The notes: generated from the sequence alone by a model not told the origin. A DNA stretch of 64,000 nucleotides from Acanthochromis polyacanthus (GCF_021347895.1 NC_067126.1:35552982-35616981); one strand, 5' to 3'; counted from the first letter of the stretch, positions 32,701-41,667 are shown. Program-made: numbers and translations.

Positions 32701-34754
32701 CATTTCAGCTGCAGATTTTATCTTCCTCACAAACAACTGATTGGTTAAAGAGTAGGTACGATTTTAGGTGTCTTGACTACGGCACTAGTTGTTTTTTCAC
32801 AGTTTGAAATCCTGACTTCTTTTTTTTTTTTTTTGCTCATCAAAGTTACAAAAAAATGCCGTTCTCTGAAAAAGCTGCAGTGTGGGGATGCAACAGCAAA
32901 ATGGTCGAGCAAAGCAAGAAGCAAGATTTTTAGACACATTCTGAAAAATATGCTTTCAATTTATAACAGTCGAAAGCTCTTATTTTGAAGGTGATCACAC
33001 AGAATAGCACTTTTCAGCTGGACAGGAAGTGAAGGTACACCTGTGAGCTGGAACACCTAACAAAGGCAGCATGGAGGAGAACAGCGGGACGAGTGAAAAT
33101 AGAAAAAACAAAGCGATATTTTGAAGTCTGATCCAGCTGGATTTGCAGATTTCTTCTGACTGTGAGCTGATGCCAGGACAGGGATGGATATGGATCACTC
33201 ACCTTCCTCTCTGGACTGGTTGGACAGTGGTGGAGTTAAGATAAGTCTCCTCATATTTTTACTTTTTCTACACAAACCTGCAGGTTTTTCTGTTTAGTTT
33301 GTCTCATCCCTTCTATTCTCCTCTTCTACTCTTTTTGGTCCTTCACAAACACACCTAAACCTCTCACAACCAAACTGAACTCATTCCACCCCTAAACAGC
33401 CCCTTATCTAAAGGCATTTTCATACTTAACTAGAAAAGCACTCGGAGAGCGCAGACCTACGCCAGGCCATCTGTTTGTCTGTCTGTTTGTCTGTTAACAG
33501 CATAACTCAAAAAGTCATGGACGGATTTTCACCAAATTTTTACAGAATGTCCGGAAGGCCAAAAGTAACAATCGATTAGATTTTGGAGGTGATCCGGATC
33601 ACCGTGTGGATCCAGGTTTTTTTTTTGAAGGACTCTGTATGGCCATCTCTCAATTGTACAGAGTCCTTCAAAAAAATCCTGGATCCAGACGGTGATCCGA
33701 ATCTCCTCCAAAATCTAATCGATTGTTACTTTTGCTCTTCTGCACATTCTGTAAAATTTTGGTGAAAATCCGTCCATTACTTTTTGAGTTATGCTGTTAA
33801 CAGACAAACAGACAAACTCCGGTGATTACATAACCTCCTGGCGGAGGTAATTAAGAAGCAATTGATTTTTCTCATCAACACATCTTTTTTTCACTATATT
33901 TATAGTTTCTGTTGATCCAGTATGTGAGATACTCATGTTTGGTTAAATTCAGGGATCAACAGAACCAGTTTTAGTTGATGTAGTTGAATGGATGGTTGTG
34001 TTTTCCTTATATTTTGTGCATTTTTGTAACAAGGGTGGGTAGCTCTCCCTCGAATTTATTTAAGACAGTATTTTGTGTCTGATTGGTGTTTATTCCCTTT
34101 GTCTGGTGCTAAACTCCTTTTTGATAACTGGGGATATCTCTAAGCTGCACAGTCCAGATAATTTAGTTCAGAAACTTATTTTTGGTGTCCTATGTGGCTG
34201 CTCTGCACACTTCAGCCTTTCTGCAGACAGCTGCAGACTTCACAGATGTACAGGTGTTGTTATTCCTGTTACAGATTGGCGTGCACGCGACCAAGGAAGA
34301 TTCTTAAAAACTCTTAAGATGACAAAATTTGCATCACAGGAATCCACACATACCCGCAGACGTGTGAAAGAAGTCTCTGAGGTTTGCACAGACGTAGCAT
34401 CTCTATATTTCACCTCTAAGGTTTGTGAGTAAAAATTAGTGCTGTCAAACAATAAATTTTTTTCATCAGATTTTTCTATATTTGGTCTTACAAGGTTAAC
34501 ATGATCATTTTGACAGCCCTAGTAAAAGTATTCTTCAACAAAACGAGCAGCCAACTTATTAAAAATGAAGCGGCTGAGGCCCACGGTGCTCAGTATGTCG
34601 ATTAAAATTCAGTTCTTCTGCTCACCTGTCTCCAGTGGTTCTCAAACACCATGAGGCAGGTCTCCGGGTCGGCGGTACAGGGGCTGGAGGGGGCAGCGCT
34701 CCGCCCGGATCGACTCCCGGGGCCCCGAGGGTTCAACCTGCTCAGCCAGCTCAT
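11466..34754 (-). CDS. FHIP1B: FHF complex subunit HOOK-interacting protein 1B, full coding region (11 coding exons)
   Basis: The CDS joins, in transcript order, 34754-34626, 30275-29871, 28584-28354, 22734-22489, 21025-20858, 18875-18796, 17406-17240, 15999-14644, 14114-13936, 13414-13252 and 11779-11466. All junctions are GT-AG and all phases close, giving 1145 aa. The N-terminus (MSWLSRLNPRGPGSR), the FENHWRQ, NSLEFCNAV, HVMLSQ and LLNTNMVFQPSVKSL blocks and the C-terminal KELAA motif are those of FHIP1B, and the start MSWLSRL separates it from FHIP1A. The family binds HOOK proteins and FTS/AKTIP in the cytosol and tethers dynein-dynactin to Rab5-positive early endosomes. Residues 1-475 and 928-1145 are the folded conserved parts; residues 476-927 are a Ser/Pro-rich, probably disordered insert encoded by one exon. 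The mammalian protein is shorter (about 970 aa). It lies head-to-head with CNGA4. Identity is inferred from recalled family sequence, without a database search. Confidence 0.95.
12290..12454 (+). mobile_element. piggyBac-like MITE fragment (right end)
   Basis: Matches the right third of copy 1 (TTTTCTTCCTGAAAGTTTTG, then CAGACAAGGAAACAATA) and ends in GGCGGGTTAA. It is 5' truncated and lies in FHIP1B intron 11. Confidence 0.65.
12556..13088. mobile_element. TIR element with CCCTTTAAGCTTCAGT ends
   Basis: CCCTTTAAGCTTCAGT at the left and ACTGAAGTTTAAGGGG at the right form a 16-bp inverted repeat with one mismatch. The right flank is TTAA and the left TCAA, again suggesting a TTAA-targeting (piggyBac-like) non-autonomous element. 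The interior is unusually rich in CpG compared with its surroundings, a sign of recent arrival. The overlapping open frames on both strands are short. Confidence 0.65.
13252..13414 (-). CDS. FHIP1B: FHIP1B exon 11
   Basis: The exon is 163 nt, encoding residues 988-1041 (VLGSVKNRIEAFAASHEDFP... to RRSDSL). The acceptor is CTGGTCAG. The donor G|GTGTGT is chosen over the overlapping GT two bases on because it restores the Val codon with the last exon. Confidence 0.92.
13936..14114 (-). CDS. FHIP1B: FHIP1B exon 10
   Basis: The exon is 179 nt, encoding residues 928-987: PFMVVLFAKLENMLQNS, then LLTGIVAQLACYPQPLL and SFLLNTNMVFQPSVKSL. This is the most conserved C-terminal block of FHIP proteins, usually assigned to the region that binds the FTS/HOOK partners. 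The acceptor is TGTGCAG and the donor CAG|GTACGC. Confidence 0.95.
14644..15999 (-). CDS. FHIP1B: FHIP1B exon 9 (large, disordered insert)
   Basis: This single 1356-nt exon encodes residues 476-927. It is rich in Ser, Pro, Gln and Gly except for a conserved island near its 5' end (DSGYLEYLKDARRGIELC, then WSAPYDGENP) and a charged helix-forming stretch near its 3' end (ELKELEERVKERSR). The acceptor is TCTGCCAG and the donor ACCG|GTAAGA. The conserved island supports real coding; the length of the linker is the main reason this protein exceeds the mammalian one. Confidence 0.92.
16557..16865 (-). mobile_element. tRNA-derived SINE, degraded copy
   Basis: Read on the minus strand it goes from GGGCTGCACAGTGG and GTGGTTAGCACTGTCGCCT (A-box region), through the body shared with 31325-31692, to a (GGAT)n tail at 16557-16570. 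The B box has been lost. It lies in FHIP1B intron 8. Confidence 0.7.
17240..17406 (-). CDS. FHIP1B: FHIP1B exon 8
   Basis: The exon is 167 nt, encoding residues 420-475 plus one base (YLLPCTHVMLSQRR... to AFWGK). The acceptor is TGCTTCCAG and the donor AAAG|GTGAAC. LYGKSADKFLSLIPECC matches the end of the FHIP N-terminal repeat domain. Confidence 0.93.
18570..18775 (+). mobile_element. SINE-like repeat next to a FHIP1B donor site
   Basis: It carries the usual order of a common fish SINE: GGCCGTTCAATCC (B-box-like), TTCTTGGACAAGACAATTAAC, GTGTGTGAATAAG, GAAAGTGCTCTGAGTGCC, AGTGCAAACCACTTCC. It ends about 20 bp from the donor of exon 7. The class is inferred from recalled repeats. Confidence 0.55.
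18796..18875 (-). CDS. FHIP1B: FHIP1B exon 7
   Basis: This short 80-nt exon encodes LCMVSLSLFRTLLSLNCED... to LILR (residues 394-420). It begins in phase 0 after TTCTGCAG and ends AG|GTACGT, splitting the Arg420 codon. A SINE-like repeat starts about 20 bp past the donor. Confidence 0.93.
19416..19953. mobile_element. hAT-type MITE with 8-9 bp target duplication
   Basis: The ends TAGCCTAGCCGCACTAGAC and GTCTAGCACGGCTAGGCTA are inverted repeats with two mismatches. CAGCTACAC is directly repeated on both flanks (19407-19415 and 19954-19962). The ~540-bp interior has no intact frame. Confidence 0.75.
19990..20221 (+). mobile_element. Repeat family Y, 3' part (copy 1)
   Basis: Shares AAAAAGTTAGTGAATG, AGTCCAAGGTGGCGTACAA, GAAACGCCGTAGGTCGTC and the end GGAGGACCTCCTGTA with copies at 21898-22414 and 61503-62685. 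Confidence 0.7.
20858..21025 (-). CDS. FHIP1B: FHIP1B exon 6
   Basis: The exon is 168 nt, phase 0 to 0, encoding residues 338-393 (SSVDEMIASTAYLDLFLRS... to SSNSR). The acceptor is TTTGCAG. The donor is AGG|GTGTGT, chosen because it keeps the frame with the next exon's LCMVSL. Confidence 0.93.
21898..22414 (+). mobile_element. Repeat family Y, near-complete copy 2
   Basis: Starts CAGGAGGTCCTGGATTTACA and ends AGGAGGACTCCCTGTA, an inverted terminal repeat typical of fish cut-and-paste MITEs. Plus-strand codons inside give ASEESDLHLGAIMKDKK, also seen in the other copies. Confidence 0.7.
22489..22734 (-). CDS. FHIP1B: FHIP1B exon 5
   Basis: The exon is 246 nt, phase 0 to 0, encoding residues 256-337 (VLATGLSALYSSLPR... 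to GPALHK). The acceptor is CTCTCCTCAG and the donor AAG|GTAGGA. MNSLEFCNAVVQVAHPL and NGFLVPVMGPALHK are strongly conserved FHIP motifs. Confidence 0.95.
23870..24682 (+). mobile_element. hAT-like MITE with internal GACAAAA minisatellite, full-length copy A
   Basis: CAGGAGAGTCAAACTCAT at the left and CATGTTTGACACCCCGG at the right are terminal repeats. An exact 8-bp target duplication CTCTACTT flanks them at 23862-23869 and 24683-24690. Positions about 24220-24505 are an A-rich array of ~10-bp units of GACAAAA type. Lies in FHIP1B intron 4. Confidence 0.85.
25267..25290. repeat. (TA)n microsatellite
   Basis: A run of about 11 TA dinucleotides in FHIP1B intron 4. Confidence 0.8.
26800..27480. 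repeat. AT-rich dispersed repeat candidate
   Basis: Opens with GTGGGACATAAATTAAAAAA and AATCTAATTAATTACAGG, wording I associate with fish hAT MITEs, after a TCTA microsatellite at 26788. Its ends are not clear. Confidence 0.35.
27603..28220. mobile_element. hAT-like MITE with AATATTCG motifs
   Basis: TAGGGCTGGACCCGAATAT at the left and ATTCGGGCCAGCCCTA at the right are inverted ends. GAATATTCG and ATCCGGATATT recur inside, with duplicated TTCGGCCCAT/TTTCGGCTC units. No clear target duplication remains. It ends 134 bp from FHIP1B exon 4. Confidence 0.7.
28354..28584 (-). CDS. FHIP1B: FHIP1B exon 4
   Basis: The exon is 231 nt, phase 0 to 0, encoding residues 179-255 (VCVSMARQP... to ENSYFCP). 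The donor CCG|GTGAGC and acceptor CCCCATCAG are clear. It contains the family block STNLLIFSLLVPFIHRDG followed by GQQARDALL. Confidence 0.95.
29210..29825 (-). mobile_element. hAT-like MITE with minisatellite, copy B
   Basis: Reverse orientation of copy A: a T-rich GTC/TTTTTGTC array at 29255-29480, then CTGTGACTAAATG, GATAAACTGAGGCTGAATGTT and CTGGTCCGGCCCATTTGATA. It stops about 45 bp from the donor of FHIP1B exon 3. Confidence 0.8.
29871..30275 (-). CDS. FHIP1B: FHIP1B exon 3
   Basis: The exon is 405 nt, phase 0 to 0, encoding residues 44-178 (VSWVLEQ... to LLLNQ). It has the acceptor CTTCCTCAG and the donor CAG|GTACATG. The block DDLTAVRNHTDQMLCLL and the GPILELVVTENILE segment are characteristic of the FHIP1 N-terminal helical domain. 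A hAT-like repeat lies about 45 bp past the donor. Confidence 0.95.
30313..30367 (+). repeat. Interspersed repeat, family X fragment
   Basis: The ~55-bp block with TTTTGTATCATAGTTGACAT and TTTTCAGGCCTAAAATCAGC also begins copy 1 at 1168 and closes the copy at 58405-58666. Confidence 0.65.
30760..31312 (+). pseudogene. L2/CR1-type LINE reverse transcriptase relic, 5' part
   Basis: Frames on the plus strand contain HLDPHLTFNNHLKHLSKSS then FFHLHNIAKLRPTLTLSDAE, the thumb region of L2-like reverse transcriptases, with frame breaks afterwards. The element continues after the SINE at 31705 and ends in a TTATTATTAT tail near 31896. Confidence 0.75.
31325..31692 (-). mobile_element. tRNA-derived SINE inserted into the LINE relic
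   Basis: On the minus strand it starts at a tRNA-like head with an A-box region (GTAGTGGTTAGC, 31667-31678) and a B box (GGTTCAAATCC, 31628-31638), and ends in a (GGAT)n tail at 31325-31336. A 12-bp direct repeat GCTCCACAGACA flanks it (31313-31324 and 31693-31704), as expected for target-primed insertion. Confidence 0.85.
31705..31900 (+). pseudogene. L2/CR1-type LINE relic, 3' end
   Basis: Resumes the interrupted LINE and ends with GAAAAGTGCATTACAAATGA and a (TTA)n-like tail, the normal end of this class. Confidence 0.65.
33426..33852. mobile_element. Fold-back (palindromic) element
   Basis: Arms at about 33478-33640 and 33656-33815 are near-perfect reverse complements (TAACAGCATAACTCAAAAAG versus CTTTTTGAGTTATGCTGTTA with one difference). 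A ~15-base loop lies between them, and the outer edges are ACCTACGCCAGG and CCTGGCGGAGGT. Confidence 0.85.
34437..34521. mobile_element. Short hAT MITE (85 bp)
   Basis: The ends TAGTGCTGTCAAA and TTTGACAGCCCTA are inverted repeats. The flanks GTAAAAAT and GTAAAAGT are an 8-bp target duplication with one change. Confidence 0.7.
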
Positions 34755-34755
34755 A
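34626..34755 (-). CDS. FHIP1B: FHIP1B exon 2 (start codon exon)
   Basis: A pyrimidine-rich acceptor ending CTGGTCCAG precedes a single T and the start codon at 34754-34752. The exon encodes residues 1-43 and ends WRQ|GTGAG at 34626 in phase 0. The intron upstream of it is about 9 kb. Confidence 0.93.
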
Positions 34756-35394
34756 CTGGACCAGACAGGTGAGGGACAAGAAAGCAAAGACCAGAGCAGG
34801 ACAAGGGAGAAGCTCGAAGTAGAGAAGCGAGAAGAAATTACGAGGGAATAAAGGGAGAAAAAGATGTAGGGAAAAGGAAGAGAAAAGAGGGGCGGAAAGG
34901 GAAATGGAAAGTGTATCCGACTGGAGAAGGAGGTGGGCTGAGCGGGCTGACGGTGCCGGTCAGTGCACGTCGAGGTAAAGCCCGCTGCTGCTTTAGAAGC
35001 TGAGTGACCCTGTCCTCCCTGTAGACCCTGTCATCCAGTCTGAAGCCAACACCACTCCATAGCCGGTCAGGACGGGGCTCTGCTGTCAGCAAACACACAA
35101 AAAGACACAACATAAACACAAAATCTGAAAAAAAAATACACTTTTAAAGAAACTCCATCTAAAGCTCCAATCTGTGTGTTTCATCTGATCATATTTCCCT
35201 TCATTTGGGTCTAAAAATGCAGTGGAATAACCACTATGTTGCACGTTAAGGCCCATTAGCTGGACACACATGAGGGAGGTTGTGGCTCGGCAGGTAGAGC
35301 GGGTGTCAGAATGTGCACGGTGGCCGTCTGCAGTGTGTGAGTGGCTGAATAAGAATAATGGTGTGATGCACTGAGAATAAAAACACCATGCAAA

Positions 35395-35530
35395 TGCAGA
35401 AGTCTAGAAATCATTTTAAATTCACAGTTAGTGTTTTCTTTATTTTCTACCCTTTGAAAAGTCGTCCTGCGTCCTGACTGGACGCTCTGATGGGCCGGTT
35501 TTGGCCCGCAGACCGCGTGTTTAGCTCCTC
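35395..35530 (+). mobile_element. hAT-like MITE fragment, copy C (right end only)
   Basis: TCTAGAAATCATTTTAAATT, AAAAGTCGTCCTGCGTCC and GGGCCGGTTTTGGCCCGCAG match the right end of copy A. There is no minisatellite. Confidence 0.6.
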
Positions 35531-36050
35531 TGTGCTAATATGATCGCTGCCTCATCATTCCAGATCTCTAAAAAAAACGCTCATTCAGAAATTTCTCATT
35601 TATGCTGAAGAGCTTCTGTGTTTTCTCCCTAAACAAATATGAGGCTGCATCTACAGTATGTCGTTACCATGGAAACCACTGGGTCCTTCTGTGGAAAAGC
35701 TGCAGCCTGTCCACCTACTCTTACCATGAGTTACTGTCTAACATCAAGCTTTCATCACCTGATTACACATTTAGCATTATGTTTACAATAATACAACGCG
35801 TGATTTTCATGCATTCAGGGTTTGAATTGTAAGTCAATTTAAAATGCAAATTATCTAAACACAAATACTGCATCACTTTGGAAAAATACTGCTCCAGCCA
35901 CACTTCAATTAAAAAGTTTATACAAGAATTTAGTTGCAACCTAGGCATGCTTAAAACTAAATGTAGAAGCTTTACTCCACATGCAGGGCATTTACAACAA
36001 AGCATAACCTTTTCTGTGATTGGTATCACTTCAAAAAAATGAGAATAGGA

Positions 36051-36476
36051 TCACATCTCACAGACACAAAGTTTTTTTATTATTATCAAGGTAAAATGCA
36101 TGACAGCAGTAAAGAAAAGGTGCTCATTTGCAATAGACTGCAGATCACAATTTAGCAGAAAAGTCAGAAATCCTATTCCCACAAAAAACACACACACAGC
36201 AACTGCAATATCTGCCAAAATACCTGAAAGATAATTGTGTTTTTTGCATATTGTTTCGCCCCAGTTTGTGAAATATTGCAGTGATTGAAAGTTAAATACA
36301 AAAGTGGCCTCCTTCAGTGAAGAGATGAGACTGAAGAACCCAAATCTAATCGTTGGAACACCTTCAGACTGAACAGGTCTGACAATCATAAATCCTCTCG
36401 CTGCGTCTACGAGCTGCTGCATCACTGCAAAACATCGGCTCAGTCTCTCATTAGAACTAAGATTATTTTGCACCAA
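36051..36476 (-). other. Longest unexplained open frame (141 codons)
   Basis: This frame starts MVQNNLSSNERLSRCFAVMQ and has a hydrophobic stretch (ILADIAVAVCVFFVGIGFL) in FHIP1B intron 1. I recognise no family, see no splice-supported continuation, and regard it as chance or a decayed repeat. Confidence 0.15.
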
Positions 36477-36695
36477 ACTGTCCTATTTCAAACCAGCTTC
36501 CATTAAAACTCTGAAGACAGAAAAGCATCGTAAATTGCTGTATTGTGCATCTGTAATGTGGTTAAATTTTTCCTGCCACATGCAGTCTGGCATGAAAATT
36601 TTACCCAGTTAAAGGTGGTAGACAGTTGAATATTAATAGAGAAGGAGCAAAACATATTTTTGAAAAATACTAATATAACTTCCAATAATAATCTG

Positions 36696-37491
36696 TAGGG
36701 ATGTCCAGTATTGTCTTTTCTGCCGATAACCGAAATGCCGATATTGTCCAACTCTCATTTTCTGATTCTGATACCAACCGATACCGGTATATGTGGGCTA
36801 TTTAACTAATTTTAGGTAACATCACATGTCTTCTGTGGTGGAATTAACACATCATGATTAATTTTATTGTGATGCCCGATTGGATGCATTCTCTAATGCA
36901 ACAAGGCTTTCAAATGTAAATAGGGCTGCGACTAACGACGCGTCGACGAATCGTCTGAGCACGATACGTCATCAAAAGCGGAAGTGAGCACACAATGCAA
37001 CAGAAATCTCCGTCCGACCGGAGCGCAGAACACGGACAGACATCGGCGCCGCATCGTGCTTATATTATGTATGCACGATGCAGCGCAGATGTCCGCGTTT
37101 AGATACAGCTGTATAGTAAACGCTGACATCAGCGCTTATGATAGATCGCGGATGTCATGCGTACATAATATATAGCGCAGATGTCCGTTCGTGTTCCGCG
37201 CTCCGGTCGGACGCTGATTTCTGTTGCATTGCGCGCTCACTTCCGCTTTTGATGACGTATCGTGCTCAGACGATTCGTCGACACGTCGTTAGTCGCAGCC
37301 CTAAATGTAAACCTTGTCTGTGCAAAATAAGAAAACTACTCCAACTTAAGTTCTGGGAAAAAATGCCATATTTATGCTATATATATCCTTGTTTCTTGAG
37401 GCGAAATCCAGGTGTTCTTTTGTCGGTTTTCAAGCTAGGCAAGAAAAAAACCCCGATGTCAATATCGGGCCGATATTTTCAGACATCCCTA
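36696..37491. mobile_element. TAGGGATGTC hAT MITE carrying a nested insertion
   Basis: The ends TAGGGATGTCCAG and CAGACATCCCTA are inverted repeats. ATAATCTG and ATAATATG flank it (36688-36695, 37492-37499). It has the TGCCGATATTGTCCAACTCTC and CCGATACC blocks also seen at 63766-64000. It is split by the element at 36921-37303. Confidence 0.75.
36921..37303. mobile_element. Palindromic hAT MITE, copy 1 (nested)
   Basis: TAGGGCTGCGACTAACGACG at one end and CGTCGTTAGTCGCAGCCCTA at the other. The two halves pair over most of the element, through TCATCAAAAGCGGAAGTGAG and its complement. The exact 8-bp target duplication AATGTAAA lies at 36913-36920 and 37304-37311. It is CpG-rich. Confidence 0.85.
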
Positions 37492-38434
37492 ATAATATGA
37501 ACACAATTGTTAAATGTTATTATATCACAACATTCTCTCACTATTTTACAAACCGAAGTCAGTATGATTAGTAAATTAAGCTTTTTGCTGCGCTGTTACA
37601 ACAAGAAACGAGAAAAAGAAACTACCAAAAAACCCACTAGTGGCTGAACAGCTGTAGTCAGGAACACACAGAGACCAGAACTAATAAACATGTTTGTCAT
37701 ATGATGATGTGCACATGTGACAGTCTGTCTTTCATTCTGTTTGGAGAAGCTGTGTAGCTGCCTTTCCCTGTAAGATTCATTCTCTGATTATCCCTAATAT
37801 CCTGAAACCCTATTTACTGCTCCCTGGATTCATCTAATAAAAGGAAAAAGATCTTTCTATGCTTTTAAACGCTGGCCAGTAATCAGGTTACTGCTGACTT
37901 GTGCTGTAACCTGATTTCTTAAATGTTTTATTTACGGGGTAAAGAAAGGAAAATATGCCGCTCAAAAGCATCAAACACTCCCAAGCTCTTCTTCTGTCTT
38001 CATAGCTCCAAAAATATCCACCAGAAGTAGAGTACTACTGATTTATTACAAGGATTAGCAGGAATGACTGAACAGATGGATAATGGAGGATTTTGCAACA
38101 GGAGTGGTCTGGATGTCTTTTTTTTTCCTGTGGTTTTGGGTTACCATTGGAACTAATGGAATCCTTTTGTGTCCCAGAGGGTGTTGTTCATGAAAAACAA
38201 ACTTTTGTAAGTGTAGGCATCAAAATAAGTTAGTTGTACTACTGAAGGGATCTTTGCTATTAGCTGGAAAAAGCACGTACATATTAGACTCATAACAATT
38301 AATAGATTAGTTCTCAGCAAGTCATTCTTTAAGTAAAAATTCTCGGATTCCAGCTTCTTCTATTTGAATATTGTCTGGTTTGTTTTCTCCTGTATGCCAG
38401 TAAGCTAAATATCGTGGACAAAACAAGATATTAA

Positions 38435-39070
38435 AGGGCAGCGGTGTGAAACTCATCTTAGTCCAGGTTCCACATTCAGTCCAGTTTGATCTCCAGTGGA
38501 CTGGACCAGTAAAACCACAGCATTAAAACCTATAGATAACTACAACTCCTAATGGTTCCTTTGTTTTAGTGCAAAAATGTTCACATTTAATTAACTTTTC
38601 ATCTTTTTACAAAACATTATGAACAACATGAAATTTCTTAAGAAGAAAAATTCAATTTCGACAGCATTCAGCCTCAGTTTATCATTTAAAACATTACAAC
38701 GTGCTTCAGTCACAGCTATCTGGAACTGAATGATGCAGTATTTTATCAAAATGACAAAAGTCAGACCAAAAGAAAGGCAGACAACAACAAAACCAAGACA
38801 AAATCTTAGAAAAAAGAGACACAAAGTGACAAAAACAAGACACGAAATGACAAAATTTAGACAAAGGACACGAAACACAACAAAAAAGAGACAAAAAAAT
38901 TAAGACAAAAAGCACACAAAGTGACAAAAAACTGGACAAAAATTACATAAATGACACAAGAGACAAAAAAATGACAAAAGCACGAAACAAAACGACAAAG
39001 TAGACCAACAAAAATATAAATAAATAAATAAATAAAGCAAAACACAAAATGACAAAAATAAGACAAAATC
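38435..39070 (+). mobile_element. hAT-like MITE with minisatellite, copy D (right end lost)
   Basis: Begins CAGCGGTGTGAAACTCATC, continues through GGACTGGACCAGTAAAACC and TCAGCCTCAGTTTATCAT into a GACAAAA array at 38750-39070. It then meets a fragment of repeat family Y ending GGACCCCCTGTA at 39118. Confidence 0.75.
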
Positions 39071-40070
39071 CAGACGCCAACCAGCAGGCTGACGACGTCG
39101 TAAACTGAGGACCCCCTGTATATAGTTAGAAAGCAACATCACATGAATAAGTGACCGAGCAAAACGAGCTCCTGAAAAACCCAAAATCTCACATCCCAAA
39201 AGAACACAGCCTAAAGAGACCGGTTTCCAGTGGCATGCTCCTTTATTTCCTTCTGAATTCCATTTTAACGCATTTATTTCAGAGTTAACAGAATTAAATC
39301 TCTGCCGATGTGAGTTTAAAGTCTACTTCTGTGACAGTGTTTGCTTTCATTTTCTATTTGTTAGAATAAAAACTCCCTCTCAGGACTCCTTTGGTGAGTC
39401 CAGCGAGGTTCAGTGAGTTTGGTGCAGTGAGATGATTGGATGTAAAAGTAGATTACAAACATATTTGTTATTATTCGGGCCCACATGACGTGGACGAACA
39501 TCTTATGACTTGGACGTGGGTCAGACATGACTAACCGACGTGACTTTCTTTATTCAATTCTTCATGCAGCAGAAGAAAGAGTGTATAAACAGCTAAACAC
39601 AGTCCAAACTTTCCTCTAATGAGTCACCATGTCTCAGCAGCTGAGTCAAACTTAGCAATGCTCACAGAAAATTCCATTTATCCTTAAAGGTGCTGGACAA
39701 ATTCATAGCTCGGACTGAAAGCAAACGTCAGAGCAGACGACTGAAAATCAGATCACTGAATATCCAGTCTGCTGACGATTCACTATAAATTAATTACCTT
39801 AGATGCACGTCAGCCCGTGTGTCTCAGCATGTTCACAGAATATTCTAGTACTCAGCTGATATGAAGAGTAAGACGAGCAGAAATTCCAGATGTGTTGTAT
39901 TTTCAGGTCACACCTTCAGTCTCATGAAAACATCCATAAAATGAGTTCAAGGTTCAGCCACAGCCGCCTTCATAAAACCAAGAATGTTTGTCAAAGCTCA
40001 GTGAATGAGCACTCCACATTCTGTTGTAATATCAGACCACACAGTCTAAGGGTCAAGATGGACTCTGCAG

Positions 40071-41160
40071 CAGGGGTGTCAAACATGCGGCCCGCGGGCC
40101 AAAAGCAGCCCTCAAAGTGTAGAAATTCAAAAGACATTAACTACAGATGGTAAATTAGTAAAACTATAAATTTAAAATAATTTCTAGATCATGACAAGTT
40201 GTTCTGATCATAGAGTAAAACACTAGATTGTCATTGTTCTTTTGTGTCTCATTTTAGTAATATTTTGTCTTGGTTTTGTGTCTTTTTGTCCGATTTGTTG
40301 TTTTGCTTCTCGTTTTTGTCGTTTTGTGTTTCCTTTTTGTCTCGCTTGTGTTCGTTATTTTGTGTTTTGCTTTATTCCTTTTTTTGTGCAGCATTTTTGT
40401 CGTTTTGTTTCACGCTTTTGTCATTTTTGTCTCGTTTTTGTCAGTCCATTTTTTTGTCGCTTTGTAACTTTTTGGCTGAATTTTTTTGTCTCTTTTGTTT
40501 TGTTTCGGGTCGCTTCTCTCATTTTTCGTTATTGTGTTTCTTGCTTTTGTTGTTTTTTTTGTCATTTTTCTGTCTGACTTTTGTCATTTGTCTCACGTTT
40601 TTGTCGTTTTGTTTCTCGTTTTGTGTCTTTTTTTTGTCTTGATTGTGTCATTTGGCTATTTTTTTGTCGCTTTGTAACTTTTTCGTCTAATTTTGTCTCT
40701 TTTTTTGTGTTGTTTGTCACATTTTGTTTCTTTTTTTGTCATTTTGTGTCTGGTTTTTATAATATTTTGTCTGATTTTTGTTGCTTTTAATCTCTATATT
40801 TGTCTTGTTTTTGTCGTTTGTCTCATTTTCTCTCATTTTGTTTCTTGCTTTTGTTGTTTTGTGTCCCTTTGTTTTCTATATTATTTTGTCTTGGCTTTTT
40901 TTGGCCTTTTTTTGTCGCTTGATCATGCAGTAAAATCCTTTGGTTCAATTCCAAATAGCTGTGACTAAACATTGTGTACCTTTGTTGGCGCTGTGATCTG
41001 GAAGTTGTAATATGGAAATGATAAACTGAGGCTGAATGTTGGTGAAATTTAATTTATTTTTTCTTAAACTTCAGTTTGCTCATGATGTTTTGTAAAAAGA
41101 TAATCCCTAAATGTGAACAAATTTGCACTAAAAGAAAGGAACCTTCAGGAGTTGTGGTGA
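40071..41160 (-). mobile_element. hAT-like MITE with expanded minisatellite, copy E
   Basis: Starts CAGGGGTGTCAAACATGCGG at the terminal repeat, then about 690 bp (40230-40920) of T-rich GTTTTTGTC-type units, the largest array of the family, then GATAAACTGAGGCTGAATGT. The far terminus is missing. Confidence 0.8.
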
Positions 41161-41667
41161 TAGTTTGCTTATAAAGTTTCCGTCGCCTCGTACGACACAC
41201 AAACTGACGGACACACCTGCTTTACCCGGAAAGTTTCCAGGTGTGAGAACAGGCTCAGCTCCAAGGTCTGCAGATTCTGTAGCTCACATTTTCTACTTCT
41301 GTCTGTTGAACTTCTATGATCACACTTGCGTTCACAGCTTTATAGACTATATAGAAGAGCGAGTGAAATACAACCAAATTCTGAATAAAGTTCTGAACAG
41401 CACGTGAGGAAATGTGACAACCAGAGAACGCAGCATTTCCTTCACCGATATGTGGTAGCAGCAAACACTTCCGTTCTGTAACAACCACCTCACTCTGAAC
41501 ACCTCCAGAGCTCAGTGTGCCAATCTGTCGTCCCACAAAACAGCCAAAGAAGACCTTAAACAGCAACTAAGGATTATTTTTATGACCGATTCACTGATTC
41601 AGAGTATTTTGATTCTAAAAAATGCAATCAGACTTTCTCACTCCCCAGAGTGACACACAGCAATTCC

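Noticed and set aside
36051..36476. 141-codon minus-strand frame as a possible small membrane protein gene
   Set aside because: No promoter, splice context or family; intronic. Kept only as a low-confidence entry.
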